Part shown: positions 56,900-64,000 of the stretch, one piece after another
How the letters are laid out: each line of letters opens with the position of its first letter
Numbering within the stretch: position 1 is the stretch's first letter
Source of the DNA: Leishmania mexicana MHOM/GT/2001/U1103
Lineage: Eukaryota > Euglenozoa > Kinetoplastea > Trypanosomatida > Trypanosomatidae
Length of the DNA stretch: 64,000 nt
Reading direction: 5' to 3'
Assembly (NCBI RefSeq): GCF_000234665.1
Contig: NC_018329.1
Span: 494,489-558,488, forward strand
Made by a program: the position numbers and the translations under genes
Notes under the pieces: model-generated
Seen by the model: the letters and a program-made list of their open reading frames with translations, nothing else
Told to the model about the DNA's origin: nothing
The model's database searches: none

Positions 56900-58342
56900 C
56901 TAAATGTCACTGTCGTCAGATCCGCTGTAGTCACTGGAGTCGTCACTGCTAAACTCGCCGCTGCTCGTCGAGGTGGACAGCTCGCTGCTGTCTGGCTCGG
57001 AAGAAGAGTTGCTTTCGCCAGGATTGTTGGCGAGAAGCCGTGAGCGCTCGCCCCCCGCGGCAGGCGGCCGCGCGCCTGTCGCCACTCGCGGCCGACGCAT
57101 CTGGTTCACAAGCGATTCGTCCTCCTCATCGTGGTTGTCGCCGTCGCCCTTCACGGCGCCGTCGCGAACGAGCGAGCCGCGGCTATGGCCAATGGCATTC
57201 TGCGGTCGCCGCCGCTGCTGACGCGGCCTGCTGTCGTCGGTGTCGCTCTCTTCATCACCCGAGGTGGACTCGTCGCCGCTGCTATCCTCTTCGGCGACGT
57301 TGCGGATGCGCACCCCGCCATTCACGCGCGGGGCGTTTTCGTGCCCGTCGTCTTCGTCGTCGCTCATCGCCGGCGTCAGGCTCCCGCCACCGCCACCGCG
57401 ACGTCCACTCGGACGGCGCGTCCTGCTGTCCGCGCGGATGTTCTTCAGCTCCTCCTTGCGCAGCCGCTCCCGCATGACCTTCAGCTTTGTCTCCTGCTCC
57501 TCGAGCATGGCATCCTCTTTGGCGTTGTACTTGGCAATCTGGTGCTCCAGAAACTCCAAGTTGCGGTACTGCTCGAGATAGTTAACGAATTGTGTATGCA
57601 GCCTCTTCTCGTGGTTCTCGTACTCTTTGAGGAAGGCGGGGTTCGTGGCCATTGCGCTTTTGTACTGCTTCTGGGCTCGCTCTAGGTGTGCCTTCTTGTT
57701 CTCGATCTTTTGCTCCAGGTTGCTCTCGTCCGCGCTGAGGTTGACGATGCTTTGCTGATACTGCTCCACCTCCTGGGTGACGTTGGCGAGCAGCTCCCGC
57801 AGACGACGCTCAAACTCGCCGACCTCGGTGGCACGAGACAAGATGCGCTGGCGGTCACCGCGCGAGTTCAGCTCTCCCTCCACCAAGAAGAAGAGACTGC
57901 TGCCGTCCGCCGTCAGTTCGCTGCACAGTTGCTGCACCGCCTTGGCGTCGCTCACGTTCTTCTGCGCCGCCATCTGCTGCAGTGCGGTGAAGTCAGGCTC
58001 CTCGGTGTCCGTCGCCTTCATCGCCTTCTTCAGCACATTCGCGAGCTTCAGCATCTCCTGCACGGCGTGCCCGTCCGCCTGGTAGAGCTTCTTCACGTTG
58101 AGCTTGATTCTCCCCTTGGCAAGGGCGACCTCACACACCTGCTTGAAGAACGTCACGCGGTTATGCTCCCGCTCGATGTTGAACGTTACCTCCGCAGATG
58201 GCTCATAGCGGGTGATAAGCCAGTGAATGCAGTCGGCGACCAGCTCTACATTCGGCTCCCGGAACGACTCCATGCTTATCAGCTGTGGATAGCCGAGGAG
58301 ACGCATCGTCTCCGAAAAAGAGCGCAGCTCACGAAAGGACAT
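56900..58342 (-). CDS. IFT38: IFT38/CLUAP1 intraflagellar transport subunit
   Basis: Encodes 480 residues from the ATG at 58340-58342 (MSFRELRSFSETMRLLGYP), the conserved N-terminus of the CLUAP1 family. The open frame upstream is 5' UTR. Residues 1-130 form the calponin-homology-like domain, with HWLITRYEP, TFFKQVCEVALAKGRIKLN and KKLYQADGHAVQEMLKL closely matching the family. Residues about 180-330 are coiled coil. The tail is disordered and acidic, ending in a Ser/Asp-rich stretch (SDDSSDYSGSDDSDI) that looks like a casein kinase 2 target. IFT38 is an IFT-B peripheral subunit that binds IFT20 and IFT54 partners and is needed to build the flagellum. The identification is strong. Confidence 0.95.
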   Translation of the reverse strand: MSFRELRSFSETMRLLGYPQLISMESFREPNVELVADCIHWLITRYEPSAEVTFNIEREHNRVTFFKQVCEVALAKGRIKLNVKKLYQADGHAVQEMLKLANVLKKAMKATDTEEPDFTALQQMAAQKNVSDAKAVQQLCSELTADGSSLFFLVEGELNSRGDRQRILSRATEVGEFERRLRELLANVTQEVEQYQQSIVNLSADESNLEQKIENKKAHLERAQKQYKSAMATNPAFLKEYENHEKRLHTQFVNYLEQYRNLEFLEHQIAKYNAKEDAMLEEQETKLKVMRERLRKEELKNIRADSRTRRPSGRRGGGGGSLTPAMSDDEDDGHENAPRVNGGVRIRNVAEEDSSGDESTSGDEESDTDDSRPRQQRRRPQNAIGHSRGSLVRDGAVKGDGDNHDEEDESLVNQMRRPRVATGARPPAAGGERSRLLANNPGESNSSSEPDSSELSTSTSSGEFSSDDSSDYSGSDDSDI

Positions 58343-59306
58343 TGTCCGCCTCTCCCGCACACACGCGCAGACACACACACACAGACGCGCTTTGCAAGGG
58401 AACCGAGGAAAAGGAGTGAGGCGAGAGTACAATCTATTAACGCGTGCGCGTGTCGCTCAGTGACGATGGGGCTGTCGCACAGGGAAGGCGTCCTTGTACA
58501 CACTCAGGGATCCACACACCTCACTCCACACACACGCACAACGCCCTCCGCTCTCCTGTGCAGCGCGCCTTTTCTGCAAAGTGAAACGGGCGAGGGGAGG
58601 AAACTCAGGTTAGTCTGGCGTCAACAAGCCGGGGGAGGGGGAGGAGGCTCCGAGTCCGTGCGAGACCTATCAGATACGCCGTGTAGAGGTGAGAAGAGAG
58701 GAGGAGAGACGTGCACGCGCACGTGCACACACATCAACGCGGACGCGAGCGAGAAGTAGCCCTCGTATAGGTGGACGAGAGAGACGGAGAGACAGAGAGG
58801 GGGGCGAACGTCGGTAGCGCGCGAAAAGACATGCGACGAATCATCAGAAGCAAATGTGCCGATGCACCTCACCTCGACACGGCAGGCTCACTAGCACGTG
58901 CAACTGCAAAGGGAGTGAAAGCGCAGCGAGGGCGCAGCCGGGTCACCATCACCGCGAGAGTCGAGTCGCTAAAATGTCGTCAGCCGTGCAATCTTCTTTC
59001 TTTTCCGGGGAGAGGGAAGAGACCCTTCGCTTTACTCCGTGCAGGTTTCACCTCAGTGTTGGACGATGGTTTAGCATACAGCACACAGACACGCACACGC
59101 GAGAGCACACAGTGATGGAGCACCATGAGTGTGTGATCAAGAAAAGAGGAGCGAAGGACTCGACACCATTAGTGTGTGCACAACATGGACGCCCTGTGTA
59201 TTCCTGCGGTATGTGCGTACTCGTGCCTGCGTGCAAGCGGGGAACTACGTGGGAAGCCACTTCTGTGTGTGAGTGACTCATGTGCAAAAACATTTCTCGA
59301 TCCGTC
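58343..59306. other. Intergenic region between the exonuclease gene and IFT38
   Basis: No gene seen. It holds the IFT38 splice acceptor at the left and the presumed 3' UTR of the exonuclease gene. CA-rich patches lie near 58370-58382 and 58530-58540. Confidence 0.7.
58390..58428 (-). promoter_or_regulatory. Candidate spliced-leader acceptor for IFT38
   Basis: On the coding strand CTCACTCCTTTTCCTCGG and TTCCCTTGCAAAG end in AG at 58390-58391, leaving a 48-nt 5' UTR before the IFT38 ATG. Confidence 0.55.
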
Positions 59307-60833
59307 TCATACAAGAAAAACGGCACCAGTAGTGGCAGCGGGAGGGTCGCTCGCCTCCTCACTGTCGTCGTCACCGGCGCTGCCACGGCGTTTGTTTCTC
59401 TTCTCAACGGCCTCCTTGCTGCGTGACGAGCCTGACACCTTGCCTTTTCTCTCACCTGAGGTGGCCGTCTTCGCTGCCCGAGCCGGCGGCAGTGGGGATG
59501 TTGATCCCTCGTTCACGTCGTTCACAGCATCATCATCTGCCGCATCGACGGAGAGGGCCGTAGTGCAGCTCGTGGTCGTCGATGACGGTGTTCGAGAAGC
59601 GGTAAAGCCACTTGCTCCAGCGGAAATGCTGTGACGATCATCACTGTTATCCAAGTTGAACTCCTCAATAGGTGCACTGGGGCTCACCTTATTCTGTTCA
59701 CTGAAGATGTCGTCAAAGTCGAGATCGAGCAAATCCGTCGCCGCTCCACTCTTGCCAGGCTTCCCAGAGCCGTCCGAAGCGCTACGATACGCGGAGTAAC
59801 CGATACTGCTGCTGTCTGCGTGCCCCGCTGAAGCGGAGTGCGACGCATCGGCCAAGAGGAACGTGCCATCCAGGCTAAGCGCGGCACTTTCCTGCGCCTG
59901 CCGCGCCGTGTGCTCGCGCAAGAGCTGCTTCGCCTCCGCGTCGAAAAAGCGCGGCACGAGCTGCTCGCGCGGCGTCATTTCATCGTCGCCGTAGCGCAGC
60001 AGAGTGTGATACAGAGCGTCCCACGTCATACGAGCGTCGTTGCCGGCCCGATGCGCCGGTAAGGTTGGAGTGATGTGCAGCCACTGCACGAGATCCACAA
60101 GCTTCCACGACGGTGGATGCTTATCTATGGTGACGGGGCGTCGACGGTGTGCATCTCGAATGACGTGAATCGTGTCCCCAAAGACAAAACTGGGCGGCAG
60201 CTCCATGTGGAACTTCTCGAGTGTCCACTTGATCAGCGACACATCCGCGAGCTTTCCGCCGTGAGAGAGCAGCAGGATGCGCTCCTCGGAGCCAGCAATC
60301 TCGTCTGGCTGCGGTGTCTGGACAAACTGAAGAAACCGCTGCCACGCCTCAACAAACGGGATACCCTCCTTTTCCAGCATCATGTCCGTAATGTGCGTCA
60401 GCTCCTCGACCCCCTGGGCCTGCTTGCGGCCGCAGACAGGTTGAACGAGGCACGAAAACGTTTCGTCGAGAAGGGGCGAGTACAGTCCCAGCTCCGTGAT
60501 GTCCTCCGTCGGTCCATCCGCCGTGAACACCGGCGGCCCAGTAAACTCCATGTCAAATGTGAACACACGGAACGGGACAGAGAGGTACAGCTCGTACACG
60601 ATCCTCTTCGTGAGCTGAGTGCACAGCCGCCCGTCCATGGCCAGGAGCTTCCCCTCAGTGATACCGAGGTTCTCCAGCTGCCGCTCGCAGTGCTCCAACA
60701 GGAAGCCGCGTTGGATTGGAAGCGACGGTGTCATGCCTAGTTGTATCTGTGTGAGCGCTTCAAGGGGGTTCAGCTGGCCCTTTAACACGACCGACGCTTT
60801 TCGGCGCAGCGTCGCGTATGACCGTCGCAGCAT
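59307..60833 (-). CDS. DEDDh-family exonuclease, probably mitochondrial
   Basis: Encodes 508 residues from the ATG at 60831-60833. The N-terminus (MLRRSYATLRRKASVVLKG) is basic and free of acidic residues, a typical mitochondrial presequence. The RNase T/DnaQ-like domain has its acidic set: Asp94 and Glu96 in FTFDMEFTGPP, Asp197 in SHGGKLADVSLIKW, and His261 with Asp266 in AHRAGNDARMTW (the H-x4-D motif of DEDDh enzymes). Such enzymes remove nucleotides 3' to 5' from DNA or RNA. About 185 residues at the C-terminus are Ser/Asp/Ala-rich and probably disordered. A role in kinetoplast DNA or mitochondrial RNA turnover is an inference from the leader; substrate is unknown. It is the rightmost gene in the window. 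Confidence 0.88.
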   Translation of the reverse strand: MLRRSYATLRRKASVVLKGQLNPLEALTQIQLGMTPSLPIQRGFLLEHCERQLENLGITEGKLLAMDGRLCTQLTKRIVYELYLSVPFRVFTFDMEFTGPPVFTADGPTEDITELGLYSPLLDETFSCLVQPVCGRKQAQGVEELTHITDMMLEKEGIPFVEAWQRFLQFVQTPQPDEIAGSEERILLLSHGGKLADVSLIKWTLEKFHMELPPSFVFGDTIHVIRDAHRRRPVTIDKHPPSWKLVDLVQWLHITPTLPAHRAGNDARMTWDALYHTLLRYGDDEMTPREQLVPRFFDAEAKQLLREHTARQAQESAALSLDGTFLLADASHSASAGHADSSSIGYSAYRSASDGSGKPGKSGAATDLLDLDFDDIFSEQNKVSPSAPIEEFNLDNSDDRHSISAGASGFTASRTPSSTTTSCTTALSVDAADDDAVNDVNEGSTSPLPPARAAKTATSGERKGKVSGSSRSKEAVEKRNKRRGSAGDDDSEEASDPPAATTGAVFLV

Positions 60834-60856
60834 TGAGTGTGTGGGGATCAGAAAAT

Positions 60857-60900
60857 CTGAGTGAAAGGGGGAGGGGGGCAACGACAGAAGAGAAAAAAAA
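60857..60900 (-). promoter_or_regulatory. Candidate spliced-leader acceptor for the exonuclease gene
   Basis: The coding strand carries a run of eight T, then TCTCTTCTGTCG and a C/T-rich stretch ending in TCACTCAG, with the AG at 60857-60858. It leaves a 23-nt 5' UTR and supports the ATG at 60833 over the open frame that continues to 60881. Confidence 0.65.
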
Positions 60901-62176
60901 CGCTTAAAACGATCTCTGTGAAGAGCCGCTCCGTACGGAGCACGAAATGCGGGTATCTTTGTTGAGCAGGCTTCGAAATTGTAGCAACGCTGCAGGACAG
61001 ATGAGCGTGGGCCCGGTAAGAGACGCAGTCAGAGATTGTGCGCGTGAGAGCAGACAAGACTGAGAGTAAAGGCAAACGGGATCTCCTTGCCTGTGCGGTG
61101 CAGTCTTACTCCCCTTTCTTTCTCCTCTGATACACCTCCTTCCCTGGCACCTACACTACAACGCCAGTCGAAGGCGTGGTCCACTGAAAAAAAAGCGGGG
61201 CAGGCACCTATGGGACAGTGTGGGTGTGGTCGTGGTGCAGGCCGAGGAACTTTCACCGCTACCAGCTCTTACCACTCAACGCATAGGCAACGTGACTGTG
61301 TGCGCCGCTACTCTTACCCTTCCTCTTCGTTCATGTGACCGCATAGACAGACGGAGGGCGGTGCGCACGAGCAGGCGAGGCACACACAGGAAAGAGAAGC
61401 ACGGGACAAGAAGGGAGACGAGGAGAAGAGAGAAAAGGTGGGGAAGGGCCTAGGCCGTGGTTCAACAGAGAGGAGTGGTAGTGGCAGAGGCAGCTCGTGA
61501 TAGTTGCGTTTCGCCTCCAAGGAATTTGATCGACCTCGACGCTCCCTTCGTTTCACGAGCGCGCTGTCAGAGCGAGGGAGGAAACAAGAGCCTTGCGCGG
61601 ACCCGAGGTGAAGCCGGGGGAACGATAACACACAAAAAGAAGAGGTGTGCGGATGGGAAAAGAGTAGCATTCATTGCTACCTCCTCCCATCACACTCACC
61701 CCCACCTCTCTTGCAACGCGCGTGGGCAACCAATTAACGGTGACGGCAAGCGAGCACTTGCTCGTTCCACACGCCCACACACGCGCGTGCGTTGATAGGC
61801 GCTGCCTCTTACGCGTTGCCTCCCTCCCCCCCCCTCCCTTTTTTTCTGTGTGGGTGTGGGTGTGTGTGTGTGTGTGTGTGTACGATTTATATATTATTTC
61901 CATGTATTTGGCAGCTCAGCACAGAGGGGTGTAAAATATATAGAGAGAGCGAGAGAAAGAGCAAAGAAAACAAGCGGGGGAGTGAGAGAAAAGGAATGAC
62001 GTCATGCCCGGCGGATTCGGTCCGCAAGCTCGATAAGATAATGAAAGAATGAAGGCAACCAATATAGAACAAACAAAAAAAAGAAGACGCGGCGTCTAGA
62101 TCGTGGTTTTCTTTTGTGTGTATGCACAGGGGTGCAAATATACAAAAATAAAAGGTAACAAAGGGGGTGTACAAAA

Positions 62177-62260
62177 ATAATATATATATATAATGTATAT
62201 ATATATAATACATAATGTATATGTCCATGTATATATATATATACATATAATATATACAGG
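62177..62260. repeat. AT-rich tract with TA runs
   Basis: About 85 bp built almost only of TA, AAT and TGTA units. It is the most AT-rich part of the window and stands out against the GC-rich surroundings. Confidence 0.85.
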
Positions 62261-63862
62261 CGTGTGTTCCTGTATACGATCCATGACTTTCTGGCTTTGA
62301 CTGCTCTTCCTTTTCTTTTTTGCTTTATTTTTACCGTTTCCCCCGCTTCTCTTCATGGTAGGCAATACAGCAGAGTGCTTCATCCCTCCCCTCCCCTTCT
62401 CGCTCTCTTTCGAACGTCAGCAGAAGGGACACACAGACGCGCCCACAAATGCCTCATAAAGTGGGTGCGTGTGTCTGTGACAGAGGGGGAGAGAGAGAAG
62501 GGTGGGTGGGGAGAAGATCGGCACAAGGCATATCAATCAAGAGCACTGTGAAAGAGATGAGGTAAAGAGCCACTCTACATGTTCAAAAACAAAACCATAA
62601 GACGAGACCAAAAAAAAAGGAGGAAGTGAGACTTCCACACACAGACCGTGCTGGTACTTTTTACCGCCACCTCACAGTCCCACACAGCCCCTCTCACAGT
62701 CGCTCACGGAGAGGTGTTTTTGTTTGTTGTTCTGTGACTTCACCGGAGGGCATCATCAGGTCCTGTGGGATAGTTTCACCGTTTCCACAACGACGCTCAT
62801 GTGGGGCTTTTCCTTTCCCCGTCACAGCATACTCACGGAGCAAGTGAGGAGGGGAGGAATAGAGAGAGACGAAGGGGAAGAGACAAAAAAATGTGGCATA
62901 AAAAGGGGGTGGGAGAAAAAAGTACGAGAAGGCGCATGAGCGAAAACGCAGAGGGGGAGAGAGAGAACAAGCAACAAAAAAGGCGGAAAACGGCTCACAA
63001 GCCTTGTATGTCGTTCCATTTCCCTACTTCCTCTCGCTGTCTCTCCTCCTCCTCCTCCTCCCCTTCCTCGTCCGTTTTTTTTTTGCTACCTTCGATGGTC
63101 CCTTTCCCAAATACAAAACGGGAAAACGAAAAGGGGTCGAGGCAGAAGGTTCGTGTTTTCGTCTCGCTTCTTTCTGCGTCGTCTCTTCTTGTTTCTGCAC
63201 TTCCTCCTTTGTGTATGTGTATGTGTGTGTGTGGGGGAGAGGGGGAGGGGGGTAAGGGAGAGCTGAAATTAAAAGCACGGCGATGCCTGTGACATGCTCC
63301 TTGATCGATCGAGCAGGTAAAAAAAAAAATCGAAGGGATAACACAAAAGAAAAAAGAAAGAAAAAGGGGAGCAACAACGGCCAGCACACACACAAACACA
63401 AAAGCAAAGAAGCACAACAGGTGAAGAGAGCGAAGGGGTAGCAGAACAAGAAAGAGGAGGAGGCCACAGGCAGTAGGGGAGAGAGAGGTGTCGCCTCCGA
63501 ACGCCGCTTTGACGTCTTCTGCCTTCATCACCACCGTTCCGAACGCACGCAAGCTCACACACATATAAAACACAAACACACACACATGCGAGAGAGAGGC
63601 GGACATTCTCCAGCCGTTCAAAACCCAATGTAGAGTAGCGGCAATGGGGAGGGTCAAGAGCGGCAGAAAGCACAAAAAAACGGCATGACGCGAGCACGTA
63701 AGCCGAGGAGGGACTGCTTACAAGTGGAATCGGAAGGGAAGAAAGAAGGTAGAGGAGAGAACCGATAGAGAGAGGTAGACACCAAAACCTCGAAGGAGCG
63801 AGAGAGAGAGAGAGAGACGTCCACTCACCCCCTCCTACACGTGCACCAATACTGTCTCCATC

Positions 63863-63882
63863 ATATATATATATATATATAT
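63863..63882. repeat. TA dinucleotide tract
   Basis: A run of about ten TA units, flanked on the right by T-rich DNA, within the gene-free right end. One of several TA runs in this window. Confidence 0.85.
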
Positions 63883-64000
63883 TTTATTTGTGACTGGTTT
63901 GGTGAACGTTGCTGCACCTCGATTCGCCAACTCCTTTGGGAAGCAGTAGAGAACAGTGCAAGAGGGGAAGATCAGAAAGAAAAAGGGAAACGAACAAGAA

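Larger units (their letters stand above)
60834..64000. other. Gene-free right end, AT-richer and simple-sequence rich
   Basis: A 3.2-kb stretch with no credible gene on either strand. It includes the exonuclease splice acceptor, a GT run (61852-61880), an AT-rich tract (62177-62260), A-runs at 62609-62617, T-runs at 63077-63085, a GA run (63799-63816) and a TA run (63863-63882). Pyrimidine tracts occur on the plus strand at 62290-62355, 63015-63085 and 63160-63210. It may be the 3' UTR and spacer of the next minus-strand gene, or part of a strand-switch region. Confidence 0.65.

Noticed and set aside
57686..58759. 357-codon plus-strand open frame
   Set aside because: Mostly antisense to the IFT38 coiled coil, whose biased codons make Leu/His-rich shadow frames.
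62995..63675. 226-codon minus-strand open frame in the right end
   Set aside because: It is made of Phe/Leu/Ser/Cys-rich translation of pyrimidine tracts, with no domain. It looks like spacer or UTR.
1..64000. tRNA, rRNA, snoRNA or CRISPR loci
   Set aside because: No cloverleaf with a matching T-loop motif, no rRNA-like segment and no regularly spaced repeats were seen by eye; small snoRNAs cannot be excluded this way.

Overview
The window looks like nuclear DNA of a trypanosomatid, most likely Leishmania or a close relative. It is GC-rich. All 20 credible genes are intronless and lie head to tail on the minus strand, about 1-3 kb apart. The spacers are full of CA/GT and TA dinucleotide runs and of pyrimidine tracts followed by AG on the coding strand, as expected of a polycistronic directional gene cluster processed by spliced-leader trans-splicing. 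No promoter, operon, tRNA or CRISPR signal was seen. From memory, the order PP2A-C, SLX1, Sec24 ... Ran fits Leishmania chromosome 25; I could not check this.

Transcription runs right to left. Going left to right the genes are: an unrecognised protein cut by the window edge (1-883); a BSD-domain protein; a cullin; an NPL4-like protein; a protein with a possible PRP38-like domain; a PPP4R2-like phosphatase regulator; RPB10; the PP2A catalytic subunit; SLX1 endonuclease; Sec24; a 2571-residue flagellar-type protein with ASH/MSP-like domains; an unrecognised 965-residue protein; TAP42/alpha4; an unrecognised 236-residue, probably mitochondrial protein; GPN3; an SF3a subunit 1-like SURP protein; DNA polymerase delta small subunit; Ran; IFT38/CLUAP1; and a DEDDh exonuclease with a mitochondrial-type leader. 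The last 3.2 kb (60834-64000) has no gene.

The genes are mostly housekeeping and fall into themes: protein phosphatase control (PP2A-C, PPP4R2-like, TAP42), RNA polymerase assembly (RPB10, GPN3), splicing (SF3a1-like, possibly PRP38-like), ubiquitin and p97 (cullin, NPL4), genome maintenance (SLX1, POLD2), transport (Sec24, Ran) and the flagellum (IFT38, ASH protein). Neighbours in such clusters are co-transcribed but need not act together.

The most unusual content is in the spacers. A 326-bp sequence occurs twice with perfect identity, in opposite orientation, at 2717-3042 and 20713-21038. A roughly 223-bp sequence occurs twice in the same orientation at 15073-15295 and 47805-48026, each time in a predicted 3' UTR and carrying a nested inverted repeat; it is a good candidate for a SIDER-type degenerate retroposon. 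Beside the right copy of the 326-bp repeat lies what looks like a decayed coding sequence (about 21040-21425) with one frameshift and one stop.

Start codons were chosen as the first ATG that fits the family and lies downstream of a plausible splice acceptor. Several open frames extend further upstream only by running into the presumed 5' UTR.
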